DNA of 64,000 bases from Acridotheres tristis (GCA_037013685.1 CM072919.1:1117616-1181615); one strand, 5' to 3'. Numbered from the stretch's first letter, positions 44,196 through 55,267 are shown. Notes: generated from the sequence alone by a model not told the origin. Translations and numbers: made by a program.

Positions 44196-44938
44196 GGAGC
44201 AGGAGTATGGGCTGGGATCTGCCTTGGAGCAGGGGGAGGATGGGATGGCAGTGGGGGCTCTGTGGAAGAGGCTGACATTGGCTTCGAGCTTCTCCCATTG
44301 AAATCAGCACTAAAGGCTTCTTGAGAGGAGACTTGAAACGGGCCAGTGGAGCTGGGCTGTGAATCTGCTACCACCAGGAAATCCTGAAGGGCTTTTGGGC
44401 ATTTCCCAGTGCTCAGCTCCTCCATCCCTTCTGTTCCCAGGTCCTCCATTCTTCCTCATCCCAGGTCCCCTACCCATCCTGCTCTCAGGTCCTCCACCCT
44501 TCTTGCTCTCAAGTCCTGCATCTCTTCCTGCTCCCAGCCATGGCTCACCTGAACTACTGATAGCTTCTGGAGAGGCATTTTTGGATTGCTGGAATAGTGT
44601 TGGGAGAATTCACCAGCTTGGCACCCACACAGTCCAGGAAAACCTGGAAAAGGAGGAGGAATGGCAGGGACATTGCCCTGCCTCTACCCGGGACGTCTGC
44701 CTGAGCAGCTCTGGAGCACCAACCATCCCTCCGTGCCACTTCTCCCATCTCTGAGGATCTTGTCCAGGAGGGTTTGGCCTCCTCAAGCCTCCTCTCCATC
44801 CCGGCTCCCAAGGGTGACCCCATGCTCAGCTGCTTCTCTCGGGCTCTGTCTGCACTGTCTCCCTGCTTCCAGCCCCCCAGGCTGCTGGCAGGAGCTGAAT
44901 CCCAACACTCCGGACCGCCGGAACATCGATTTGCATTG
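44196..44938. other. Unique intergenic sequence
   Basis: Pyrimidine-rich patches near 44400-44530. No gene or repeat recognised. Confidence 0.45.
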
Positions 44939-45409
44939 ATGGATACTCAAGGAACGCCCATGGAAGACGCAGGCATCCCTAACCGGACCCAGCTCTTCCA
45001 TATTCATCTTCCAGCTGTCGCGGGGGTGTACGTGTCGTCTGTAACCTCACATCTGGGCTCTGGGGGGGCGGCAGCGCTCCCGAACACGTTATTGTGCAGA
45101 TCCCCGCTAAGGTGGAGCCTCATTCTGCCCTTCCGGCAGCGCTTGGAGCCCTTTGTTCGGGAGCTGGAGCTGTGCAGGTACAGGCAGGACGGGCTGCAGA
45201 GAGACCTGGAGGTGGCAGCGCTGCTGGAGAGCCAGGTGCTCTCACCGACACCCGGAGCACCCTGTCCTCAGGGCTGTGGGGGTGTGGGGGCACCCACATC
45301 CCCTAAAACACCCAGGGAACTTGTCCTGGGAGCTGGGATCCGGCTGTGCCCGGGCAGACCCCGGGGACCCGGCCGCTCTGATTTCTGGCAGCCGTTCCCT
45401 CCCCTCTAG
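44939..45409 (+). other. Candidate coding frame or exon, unrecognised
   Basis: The ATG at 44939 opens 156 codons. Residues 68-99 (45140-45235) look coiled-coil-like: Leu/Glu/Arg/Gln-rich, with Leu or Val at heptad-like spacing. That segment is exactly 96 bases, in phase 0. It is preceded by a pyrimidine-rich acceptor-like CTGCCCTTCCGGCAG ending at 45139 and followed by CAG then GTGCTC, a weak donor. So it could be a symmetric internal exon. Upstream bases include CATCGATTTGCATTGATGG, which also looks regulatory. The ATG has a poor Kozak context. No family recognised; chance remains likely. Confidence 0.25.
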
Positions 45410-46609
45410 GTTAAATAAAGCTTTGGGCTGTGATGAAGCCCATTAAAGTCAGAGGCGAAGGTGTGGGATTGAAATGTAGGACAGCAGCCGCTGCAGAATG
45501 TGGTTGCATGGGATCAATGGGAAATCGATAGCCGGCTCTGCTCCGTGGGCTCCCGCCAGGCCCCGCTGCTGCTGCTGCTGCGCTCCCCGGGCGCTTCCCA
45601 ACTTCCTGCACCCCCTGCAATGGCCCCGGACAGCCCCCCAAAAGTGGGAAAGGAGGAATTTTGGCATCCACGCAGCTGTTAGTGAAAGGCTACAGACAAA
45701 GGTCTGCAGCTGAGCAGGGCTCTGAGTTTTCCAGGGGGCTCGGATGGGGCTGAATCCCTGCGGGATGGGAGGGATGAAGCTGAGCTTCAGCTCCGGCTGA
45801 GTGTGGAGGGTGCAGCCACGGGGTCAGGGACCGGAGCCAGTGCCATCCCTGTTCCCTGGAGAGGGCTCGTCCGTCGGGGTCACGGAGCAGCGCAGCCACC
45901 AAACGGGGACCAAAACACAGCAGGGCGTCCCTCTGCTCCCCCCGCTCCATCTGCACCTCGGATGGAAACCACGGGTGGTTCCTGGGGCTCATCCCCTCCC
46001 GAACTCCCCAGCAGCCACCCGGAGGGAACCTCCGCACTCCCCGTGCCCGCGGCCAGCGCGGGTCCGATCGCGGCAGGGCAAGGGAGCGACCCCCGGGCCA
46101 CGGCCACTGTCACCACGGCCCGAGGGGGGACAGCGGCACAAAGAGACCTCTCAGGAGCGATGGCTGGACTGGGACAAGGTGAGCACAGCGCTGTTTGACC
46201 ACGCTGCGCATTGATGGATGGATCCGAGTCTGGTTTTCCGCGTTTGTGACACCCACAGGGCTCCCCGGCAGCGATTCGGGCTGGACAGAGCCTGCACGGC
46301 TGGGAGCTGCTCTGGGAGTGCCGAGCTGGGGAAGGAGCTCCCAGCGCTGCCTGTGGCACCCAGAGGTGCCAGCCACCCGCGGTGCCCTCTGCTGTGGCAG
46401 TGTGCCCAGCCGGAATGCTGCTGTCACCCACCCTGAGCACAAACACCCTGTGACCGCCCGCTCCCGGCACATCCAGCCCCCTCCGAGCCTCCCCCGCACT
46501 GCCTGGCTCTCCAAATGGCCCTTTGGCTTTCCTGGGGTGTCACCTCTGTCCCTCCTGCCGGAGAGGGAACACCTGGGAAGGGCTGGGAACGGGAAGGGAT
46601 CTGCAGAAG
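45410..46609. other. Moderately CpG-rich intergenic sequence
   Basis: GGGATCAATGGGAAATCGATAG-type sites lie near 45511-45531 (ATCGATA 45524-45530). CpG density is raised at 45790-46160 and might be a weak CpG island. Overlapping frames on both strands lack domains. A (CTG)5-like run occurs near 45565. Confidence 0.4.
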
Positions 46610-46755
46610 CGCCATTAAACAGTCGGGTTTATCATTCTGGCTATAGTGAACACGGCGAAACTATGACATGATCCATCAGGGATGAACATTAATTATGATT
46701 GCACCTTGGGATCTTGATTGCCATTGATTTATCGATTCCTCGGCCCCTCGCAGCA
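46610..46755. promoter_or_regulatory. Strong candidate conserved noncoding element
   Basis: Contains CCATTAAACAGTCGGG, TTATCATTCTGGCTATAG, GTGAACACGGCGAAAC, GAACATTAATTATGATTGC and CCATTGATTTATCGATTCC (TATCGAT 46730-46736). High AT content with several intact CpGs and no open frame is typical of an ultraconserved-style element. Confidence 0.5.
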
Positions 46756-47639
46756 GTGGCCGCTCCACAGGAATTGCACAATGGGGAGGTGGCTGGGCTG
46801 GCCCTGGGTGGGATTTGGGGTTGGGGCCTCCAGGGACGCTTGAGAGGAGAGAGGGGATGATGCTTTTGAGGAGAAGAGAGAAGGGAAAAAGGGATAACGC
46901 GGCAGCACAGGCTGCACCACATCCCCTCCTCCATGGCACACAGGCACCGCGACACTGCGGAGATCCTGGGAGCCCATCCCGGAGCGGGATCCCACCGAGC
47001 CACAGGCTGAGGAAGCCTCTTTGTGGCAGGGTCTGTCCCCCCCCGGAGCCTCCCTGCTGCTGATCCCATCGAGCGGCCATCGGATCGATGCTGGCCGTAC
47101 CAAGCCCCGCTCCGGCGGGGAGGAGGGACGGGGCTGCAGCACCTCGGAGGGATTTTTCCATCGTCAGGCTCCTGGAGAAGACGCCTCTGGGCTGCTCAGG
47201 CTTGGTACATCCAGCAGTGATTGGCGAGGGTGGGAGAACAAAGCCCGTGGTGCCCCGGTGTGTCCATGCTGGGAATGCCGGGATCAGGATCTCACTCCAG
47301 GCTGTGGCTGCAGGGAAGGGCTCCAGCATCCTCCTCATCTCCGCTTTAGAGGCATCTTTCCCCTACAGGCGTCTCATCAAACCACCCAGACCAGCCGTTC
47401 ACCAGCTCAAAGCTGCTCCAGGCTGGCACTCGGCAGGGTCCAAAGCTGGATAAGCCCTGGATAACCGTGGATATAGGCAGGAACAGCAAATGCTTGCTGA
47501 GAGTGACCCAGCCGCTGTCCCTGGCCCTCACTAGGTGCCAGGTCACCAGCCCCTTCCAGCAAACCCAGCGATGCCCAGGGAGGTGCCAGCCACAGGGCTG
47601 AGCCGAGCCCATCACTGCTGGGAGCAGCCAGGCAGCTCA
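46756..47639. other. CpG-moderate intergenic sequence
   Basis: CGCGGCAGCAC, CATCGAGCGGCCATCGG and GATCGATGC near 46900-47100 keep CpGs. No gene recognised. Confidence 0.4.
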
Positions 47640-48205
47640 AGCAGTGAGAAAATAAATTATTTCAAATAAACTGGCAGTAATAGGATATTGATAACCAGAC
47701 CAGGGCAGCACTGAGGGGAAACAAACTGGGAAAAATCTTCCTGGTGAATCTCCAGGGAAAATTTTTTGCAAAGGTTAAAAAACAAAAATTAAACACCTCA
47801 CCCCCTGCCAAGAAAAAGCAACAAAAAAAACCCTACTGAACAATTAATTCCTTCTGATGGTCATTTCTCTGACTGCCATTTAAGGCAGACACTCGGGAAG
47901 TGCTGGGATATCGATGGAGAGGAGGAGGAGATGGCAGGACCTCCATCCCCCTGCCCCTCTGCACAGGCTGTAAGTGCAGGGCCCGTGATTTATTTAGTAT
48001 CCATGAATACTGAGTGAAATTAGAATAATGGGGCACTTAGCCAAGTTACTGAGAAATCACTATTGTGATGCAATTTACTTCAATTAATTAAGCCTTTTTT
48101 GTTACCATTATTCCTTGTTTTACATTTTGTTTTAAATTTCAAACGATTGGGAGCATTGTGGTGGGAAGCTGATAGCGCTGGTTGGAGCTGAGCAGTCAGA
48201 GCCAT
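47640..48205. promoter_or_regulatory. AT-rich candidate noncoding elements
   Basis: The left core, at 47645-47700, has AAATAAATTATTTCAAATAA and GGATATTGATAACC. TATCGAT lies at 47909-47915. The right core, at 47965-48170, has GATTTATTTAGTATCC, CAATTTACTTCAATTAATTA and ACGATTGGGAGCATTGTGG. The right core is long and dense enough to be a good enhancer candidate. Confidence 0.42.
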
Positions 48206-48457
48206 AAATACCCGGGGCTGCTCGTCCCAGCCCCTCCCAGCCCCTGGCCCTGCTGCCCTCCCCAAAAATCAGCACAGACCACGGAGCTCGGACTGCAGCT
48301 CTGCTGCAGCACCCAGTTTGGTGCTCAGCTGGATTTAGTGTGGTTTCATGCAGCTCCTGAGGATGCTCTAAATTTGACCTGTGAAGGAAAAGCCTGAGCT
48401 TTGAGGGCAGTGAGTGAAAAGGAGGGTTTTTTTCTCACTGTATGAGAAAGGAAATCA

Positions 48458-48710
48458 CAGAATCACAGAACTGGGTTGGAAGAGACCTTGAAGCCCATCC
48501 AGTGCCACCCCCGCCATGGCAGGGACACCTTCCACTGTCCCAGGCTGCTCCAAGCCCCAATGTCCAACCTGGCCTTGGACACTGCCAGGGATCCAGGGGC
48601 AGCCACAGCTGCTCTGGGCACCCTGTGCCAGCCCTGCCCACCCTCCCAGGGAACAATTCCTGCCCAATATCCCATCCAGCCCTGCCCTCTGGCAGTGGGA
48701 AACCATTGTC
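48458..48710 (-). mobile_element. CR1 LINE 3' fragment, young subfamily
   Basis: Terminus CACAGAATCACAGAACTGG at the left, then GGGTTGGAAGAGACCTTGAA and the shared core to CCTCTGGCAGTGGGAAACC, where similarity ends. 5'-truncated. Confidence 0.94.
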
Positions 48711-49404
48711 AGATACTGTCCCAGGCCTTGCAGCACGGAGGGAAGGATGCATCCCTCTCCTGTGGCTGTGAAGGAGCTTTTCCCAGGGCAGGAAGGGAAG
48801 TTTCACCCTTGGTGTTTCTGTGCTGATCCTCTCCAGAAGCCCTTGGCCAAAACCAGAGATCAGGGAGGAGAATCCCAGAGCTAAGCAGCCCCCACCAGGC
48901 TCTGTGGAGTGGTTCACATCTCTCCAGGCAAGAACCTGCAGCAGGTGAGACCTGGGACCACCTCCCCAACACAGCTCATGCCACGAGAGGACACCCACAT
49001 CCCATGGGACACCCGGAGCTTCACACCCCTGTCAGGGGCTGAGGAGGTGAGGAGGTGACCTCCAGGTGGTTCTGCTGTGCAGAGAATGGCTGGGTTTCTG
49101 TTTTCCCCAGCTGGTGTGTCTGTGGCTGGATCACAGCCCCAAGGACACGGCTCTGGTGGCAGGAGCTGAGCCCTGAGCAGATGGAGACTGCCCTGCCTGG
49201 CCGTGCTGCTGGGTCCCCTGTGGGCTCCTCCTCAGGGTGAAGGGTTCAATGTTCGACTCAACCAGGACCCTGCACCTCCCTGCCTTCCCTGTGGTCAGGA
49301 TGAGTCCCTCTGGCAGACAATGATCCCCCGAGGGAGCTGAGGCTCAGCCACAGAGCACCCAGAGTGGGTGGATCCCAGCCCCACAGGGACCTCAGGTGCA
49401 CCTG
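48711..49404. other. Unique intergenic sequence
   Basis: No gene or repeat recognised. Confidence 0.5.
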
Positions 49405-49490
49405 GCAGTGCTGGGTTAGGGATTGGATTCAGTGCTCTTGGAAGCCCTTTCCAACCTTAATGATTGTGCAAATCTGTGATTCTATTCCTG
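49405..49490 (+). mobile_element. CR1 LINE 3' terminal fragment
   Basis: GGGTTAGGGATTGGATTCAG, CCCTTTCCAACCTTAATG and GCAAATCTGTGATTCTATTC match the CR1 terminus. Confidence 0.82.
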
Positions 49491-50642
49491 TCCTCCCACA
49501 TCTCCAGCTCAGCAGCCCTGGGATCTGCTCAGCATCCCAACCCCTGCAGCATCCCTGCCCCTCTCCTTTCATCCCCAGCCTCCAGCACCACACAGAGCCG
49601 AGAGGGCCCTGGCAAACAAAAGGGGCCAAGCCCCAGTTTGGTACCATCAGGGGTTCTCCCAGCCCTCCAGGTGATGCCATTTAACCTCCAGTGGGTTTCA
49701 TCCCTTGTGTCACTGTTCCAGCTCCTGCCCTGACACATGAGGAGCTTCTGTGTGGGGCTGGTGTTACCTCTTTAACGGAGGGGAGAGAAAATATTGGTGC
49801 CTTGGACCCTCTGGGAATAAATTCATACTGTGGGATTGATTCGATTTTTTCCTCCTTTTGCCTGATTCCTGGAGCCTCCTGGGTAACAAAGATTAAGCTT
49901 CGAGCCCTTCTGATATTACTTTGAAATGCAGAAATCTTCAGAAAAGAGACTAAGTCTTCCCTCATCCTGGAAAATGGCAAATATCTTTGGGGATGAGCAA
50001 GTGCTCGGCTATTTGCTCCTTCTCCCATCCCTGGAGTAACCGAGCCCCACACCTCACAAACCCCCACACGGGCACCACACACTCCTGCACCCACCCAGAG
50101 CTCCCTTTGCTCCCTCTCACTGCTCAGGATTCTCAGGCTCCCTCCTGGAACTGGTGCTGAGCTGCGGCCGGCAACACGGGCAGCAGCCACCTTAATATCA
50201 GATCAATTAATTATCAGCCCTGTTACAATGAAGCCGCTGAAATGTGGGCTGGGAGAACTCAGGAGTGCAAGCACAGAGCTCTCATTTCCCCAGTCCCATA
50301 ATCGCTGGAGACAGCCCTGGCCTGTGATCCCGCTTACACCGGGGTAAACCTGGAGCAGCTCCAGGTGTTTAATTGGTGTCACTTGGGAACCTCTGGGGAC
50401 AGCCTCGTGCAGCCCCTTGCATGGATCCTGTCCTCAGCTGGGGGACAGCAGGGGCTGGGGGCTTCACTGTGCACGGAGACAGAGGGGGAAATTTCAGAGA
50501 TTTAAGGAAATTGAGGACAGAACAGGTAAAGCTGAGGGGAGCAGATGGAGAGTCCTGAGCCTGGAGGGCTCCTCACTGCAGGGAGGGGGAAGCTGGGGAA
50601 GGAAAAGGAGGTGGAGAGGCATGGAGGAGGCATGGGAGCAAT
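49491..50642. other. Intergenic sequence with AT-rich islands
   Basis: Candidate elements lie at 49765-49945 (AAAATATTGGTGCC, GAATAAATTCATACTGTGG, GATTGATTCGATTTTTTCC) and 50185-50265 (CTTAATATCAGATCAATTAA, TTATCAGCCC). The remainder is GC-rich and featureless. Confidence 0.38.
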
Positions 50643-50720
50643 GGGACAGGGACAGGGACAGGGGACAGGGACAGGGACAGGGACAGGGGACAGGGGACAG
50701 GGACAGGGGACAGGGACAGC
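50643..50720. repeat. (GGGACA)n minisatellite with 6-7 bp units
   Basis: Twelve or so GGGACA and GGGGACA units. G3/G4 runs with ACA loops fit a plus-strand G-quadruplex. Frames through it read GQGQGT-like and CPCPLS-like repeats and are artefacts. Confidence 0.95.
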
Positions 50721-51394
50721 AGGTTTTGACGTGGCCATGGGGTTTTTGTTCTCCAGGCTGTTGGGCTGCAAAGGGCTGGGCACTGCAGCATGGGTAGGGC
50801 AGCTGGAAAAGTCCAAGCAATTGAGGGCTTTTGTCAAACCATTCAAGACACTTTTCCCGGTGTCTGGAACTGCTGAGTCAAGATTTTGTCACTTGAATTA
50901 TTTTGGACTTTTCCTTGGTCTCAGCCACACATTTCCTTTACAGTCAGGTCCTTCAAGCTTGGTGATGTCCCCCAAAATGCCATCCTGGATTCCTTTCTTT
51001 GACCTCAGAGTCCCCAGACTCCTCCTTGCCTGGTTCCACTCCCAGACTGGGCATCTCCCTTCAGCAAACAAAACCTCTCACAGCCAAGGCCAGATTTGCT
51101 GCTTCCTTTTCCTGAGCACCCCACAGCTCTGGACAAGTCCTTCTGTCCCTGTGCCAGCTTTGCTGCCTGTCCTGGATCTCCAAAGGGGTCATTTCCCTGC
51201 TTCCAGCCCCTCCAAAGGCTGGGCTGGGTTACATCTCCCTGCTAGGAGGTTTAACCTCCCCTTTCCTCCCCTGGACATCTGGAGGAGATTCCACCTGAAG
51301 TCCAAACTCCTTGGACTCACTCCCAAGTCTGTTTCAAATGGGCAGCTCTGGACACGAGTCTGTTCCTGGAAAAACTCCGTGTTTTCCATGATGA
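50721..51394. other. Unique intergenic sequence
   Basis: No repeat or gene recognised, although the plus frame 50545-51498 stays open for 317 codons because it begins inside the GGGACA array and crosses GC-rich DNA. Confidence 0.5.
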
Positions 51395-51545
51395 CTTCCA
51401 TGCCCCATCCCTGGAAATGTCCAAGGCCAGGTTGGATGGGGCTTGGAGCCACCTGGTCTAGTGGAAGGTATCCATGGCAGAGGGATGGAACTGGATGAGC
51501 TCTGATGTCCCTGCCAACCCAAACCAGCCTGAAATTCCACAAAAA
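51395..51545 (+). mobile_element. CR1 LINE 3' end
   Basis: GCCCCATCCCTGGAAATGTC, CAAGGCCAGGTTGGATGGGG, CACCTGGTCTAGTGGAAGG and TGCCAACCCAAACCAGCC are the CR1 3' region in plus orientation. Confidence 0.93.
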
Positions 51546-51835
51546 TTCCCTTTGAAAGACTTTGCCATTGAGTTTTGGCCATGCCCAGGGAAGCTCAGGG
51601 AAGCTGGGAGCCACATTCACTATGTGTGTCCACAGGCCACCACTCTCCAAAGCCAACCTGGAATTTCAAGACGGGGACCTTTTCCTCCTCCAAATCCTCC
51701 TAGTCTGTGAAGGAAGTGATATTCTGACTCTATTTTTCTATCAATAAAGTTTATTGTCCTTTTCTCACAAACCCTTCAGCAATTAAAAAAAAAAAAAAAA
51801 AGAAGAAGAGGAGGAAGAAGAAGACAAAGGGAGTT
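51546..51835 (+). other. Polyadenylation-signal and A-tract segment, possible retrocopy end
   Basis: ATCAATAAAGTTTATTGTCC gives an AATAAA near 51744. It is followed about 40 bases later by an A-run of about 18 at 51786-51803 and then a GAAGAAGAGGAGG purine tract. This resembles the tail of a reverse-transcribed polyadenylated RNA. No parent gene or target duplication was identified, so it may be simple A-rich sequence. Confidence 0.3.
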
Positions 51836-51844
51836 GATGTTTGA

Positions 51845-52100
51845 CTGCTGGGCTATCACTTAAGTCCTTGTTCCTGTTTACTCAGGACTTATTAGAGCTC
51901 ATTCAATGCCTATAGCATGGCTGGATCAATACCTGCTGGGAGCAAGAGAGATTCCGCTTGGCCACTGTAGCCCATGTTGCAGAATTGATCTGCTTGGCTG
52001 CTGCAATCTGAAAATCCATCTTTTTGCGCTCCCTGCCTCTCTCTGCCGCGGGTTGCTAAGCAACGGGGGCTCCTTGGGATGGCCATTGGCCAGCGCCGCG
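51845..52100. promoter_or_regulatory. Candidate conserved element with perfect X-box
   Basis: Contains GACTTATTAGAGCTC, TGGATCAATACCTG (ATCAATA 51925-51931) and CAGAATTGATCTGC. GTTGCTAAGCAAC, near 52053-52065, is a perfectly symmetric RFX-type X-box (GTTGCT, one base, AGCAAC). It lies beside CpG-rich sequence. This could be an RFX-responsive enhancer or promoter. Confidence 0.45.
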
Positions 52101-52239
52101 GCCGTGCCGTGGTCCTCCCTGGTCACTTGGCCACTTTGGGCTGCGAGTCCTCCTCCAAGGCTGGCTCCGGGCGCCGGGGAGGTGGGGAAAGGGCAGGGAG
52201 GAAGGGAAGGGGCTGGGGGGTGGCAAGAGGAGGGACGAG

Positions 52240-52455
52240 GAGAAAAGGGAAATCGATAGCACCTCACATTTAACCTTTCTTTAAAAAAAAAATCTTTGAG
52301 AAAACTCTATTGACCCGTTCCTTATCACTTCTCGCCACCGCAGCCTCTGCACCAGCCCGCACACTCCCCATCCCCGCCTCTTTTTGGGGCACATCTCACT
52401 CCTGTCCTCCCTTCTCCCTGTCTCCCTCACCTTGGCTGGACACAAAGTTATGCCA
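52240..52455. promoter_or_regulatory. Candidate element with ATCGATA
   Basis: GGAAATCGATAGCACC (ATCGATA 52252-52258), ACTCTATTGACCCG and CTTATCACTTCTCGCC occur in a mixed AT/GC context between the X-box element and the old repeat. Confidence 0.33.
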
Positions 52456-52680
52456 GGTTAGCTAAAGGTGTCTTTTTAAACTGATTTCATTAAACTGGGG
52501 CAAAACCTTTGTGCGGATGTACTGGGATCAATGTAAACCCCATTTGCATCGATTTCGCTTCGCTTTGGTAAAGGAATCGAATTATACAAACCAATACCAA
52601 CCTGCTTTAAAATGATTTAAGAGTGTCTACACAAGACCAATTTTGGCTTGCAATTTTGTGTGTAGACAAGGTCCATCCCT
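52455..52680. mobile_element. Possible ancient amniote interspersed repeat
   Basis: GTGTCTACACAAGACC and GTGTGTAGACAAGGTCC are near-inverted blocks, with TTAAACTGATTTCATTAAAC and GGGGCAAAACCTTTGTGCGG to the left. I associate this combination with old reptile/bird repeats bearing TGTAGACAAGGCC-type ends. The family is not named with confidence. The sequence is too well kept for a neutral relic of that age and may be exapted. Confidence 0.4.
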
Positions 52681-53629
52681 CCTCCCAAAGAGCCCCTCAT
52701 TAGGCAAATCCCAGGCCACGAGAGGCTCGGAGCTCTGACTCCCGTGGCCTCCCCAACAGCGTTGTCTTTGCAACTCATCCCAAAAGCGATGCCCAGGTTT
52801 TGCTGTTCCTCCATCAGATGCAGGTCAGGGTGGGGAGGTGCTTTGCCAGGTGCTGCAGAGTATTTGTTGTGCAGGTATTGATGCTGCTCTGGCTCCACCC
52901 CACTCCAAATGGAGGCACCTCGTGTGTGTCTTTTACTGCAATCCCTGCAAGAGGAGCCCAAACTTGGTACCAGACTTTACAGCCCTTGTTTTGTGATTAT
53001 CTCACATGGCCACAGGACAGAGGGGTCAATACTGGACCACAGTTGCTCCCAAGTGGATGTTTCACCGTGGGAGACACCCATGGGAAGTGGCTTCATTTCC
53101 ACAAGGGCAGGTGGGCTGCCATAAAAGCTGCCACAAAATCTGGGCAAAGCCACATTTCCCTGGGGTCATCAAACCCAAGCCCTTTGATCAGCTCCCACAG
53201 GAGGTAACTCACACCCAGAGATGGTCCCCAGATGCAAAACGAGCTCAGAGCTGGCTCAGGGAAGTTCTGATCCCAGCCCTCAGCTGTCAGCACAACCTCT
53301 GACTGCAGCAAACCCCAGGATCCCCCACACGGGCATGTCCATGCTGTCACTGGGCCAGGTGCTCCCTGGGTCACCCCTTGGATCAGTTTTGGGGTTCAAC
53401 ACTCAGCTCTTGAGCTCTGCATCAGAACAGTTCCTGGTCAAACTGGGGGGAGAAGCTTTTTCCTGCAGGAAAGGTGAGTCCACAAGGGCCTGCCTCACAT
53501 CTGGGTAGACTCTGGCTCGCAATGGAGACAAGAAATCCTCCTGGATGGGCTTTGATCCCAACCCCTGAACGCTGTGGGCAGCTTTATGGACCCTCCTCTG
53601 ACCTTCAGCCCAAGGAAGAAGCAGCAGAG
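52681..53629. other. Unique intergenic sequence
   Basis: No gene or repeat recognised. The plus frames at 52800-53207 and 53221-53508 lack domains. Confidence 0.5.
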
Positions 53630-53800
53630 GACAGGAGTGTTATTATCCCATCTTAAAGATAGATTGTCCTCCTATTTTAAAGATACGTTCTTATACTGAA
53701 AGATAAATTATTATCTTAATGTAGATTAAAAATTCCAGTCGTTTTTCATCTAGAAGAGCTGAGCATAACTCAGACCAAGGCAGGTGCAGTTACTCAGATT
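53630..53800. promoter_or_regulatory. AT-rich candidate element with repeated AAAGATA
   Basis: TTAAAGATAGATTG, TTTAAAGATACG and CTGAAAGATAAATTATTATC give three AAAGATA cores (GATA/HNF4-like) within about 60 bases, followed by TTAATGTAGATTAAAAATTCC. Confidence 0.3.
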
Positions 53801-55267
53801 TTACACCCAGGCATCCAGGTAGGGTTGAATTCACCATTCAGGGTGGCCAAAAGAAGCAAATCCTTTGTTGTGAGGAGTCCTCCTGACTCTGCTGCTGCAA
53901 TTTTCTCCTCCTCTGCAGGTGCTTTTTGGAATTTTCTTGTCCTACACTAATTTTTTTCACCAAGAGGAAGGGCAGGACACAAACCTTGGAGGACAAGTTG
54001 AGAGCCCTATTGATGCAGGGCTCTGTCCCTGGGAGCATCTGAAGCCTTTCCACACCAAGCAGAGATCAGGGATACTCCAAAAGTTTGGATAATTAAAAAA
54101 ATGTCGCTTTATTTAAAAAAAAAATGTTCTTCCCAAGGAGCCACTGCTTCCTGAAATGTCCCTTTTCAAACATTTCATTTGCCATGTGAAAAGAACAGGA
54201 TTCATCAGAATATCCCACTTCAGCATTTCCACAGGAATAATTTCCTTCTTCCAGCCCCGTGTGATTTTGTTTTTGTTTTAAAATCATGATTTATTTACAC
54301 TAAAAGGAAATTTGAAAAACCGCCTGAACTTAAATTTGGCTGCTGTTCTAAAGTCTGTCAGAACCCCCTGCCTTGATTGACAATGTCTGTAATGGTTGGG
54401 ATTTCTTTTTTCAATTTCTTGGGGTTTTTTTTCCTACACGAAGACATTAAAATTCCCATAAATCCTCACAAAAGGAGGATTCTGTCAGATCCCAAATCCC
54501 TTCTCCAAATTCCCGGGGGGTTTAAGCAGGTACTTACAGGCTCTGATGAATAGCAGCACTTCCTCGAATCGGGGCAGTGATTTCCCTCTTCCCACTGGGA
54601 TTTTTGGGATATTTTGTTTTATACACACGGTAATGGCTGCTGAATGATCACTTTACTAAGCAGCCCCTCACAAATCACCCGCCCCGGGTTCTGCAGGACT
54701 CCCCACGCCCAGAGCAGGGCTCGGCAGGACCATTAACTGATTTTTGCTTTCACTTAGAGCTGCAGCATTGACGGCCCTGCTCGATATCTGACGAGCTCTG
54801 CCCTGGCCCCGAGAGCTGAGCAGCGTCTCGGGAAAATCTTCCTGGTCGTGCCTGCCACAGGAACCCGCAGGGCTGATCCTCAGCCGCAGCATCCGGGCAC
54901 GCTGGATGCTCCCCGGCGCTCCCGACCTCCTTTTCCCAGCTCTCGGGTCTGAGCAGCCCCAGCAGCTGCTGCATTCCAAAGGCTGGGGCTGGGTTTGATC
55001 CCCAGCTCGAGCCCTTCGTGGTGTCCCCACAGTGGGCAGGACTGTGACCATCCCCACCCCAGCCTCCCCCAGACCCCCATGGACACCAGCCCAGGGTTGA
55101 GGAGGGGGTGGGGGGGGTCTCCATGGGCTCAGGAATTCGCTGCTGGGTTTGAGCTTGGGACATGGATTTGGGAGGAAGAGAGGGAGGTGACACGTTGGGA
55201 CAGAATTACCCCAGTCCCTTCCAGTGAGACCCATCAGGCATAAAGCATTAACCAAGGGCTTGGCTTA
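53801..55267. other. Intergenic sequence, AT-rich in its middle
   Basis: 54080-54480 is AT-rich with A/T runs and TTTATTT signals. 54660-55230 is GC-rich. No gene or repeat recognised; the minus frame 54668-55255 (about 195 codons) is opposed by frames on plus and lacks domains. Confidence 0.45.

Noticed and set aside
50545..51498. 317-codon plus frame
   Set aside because: Opened by the GGGACA array and GC-rich unique sequence and ends inside a CR1 copy.
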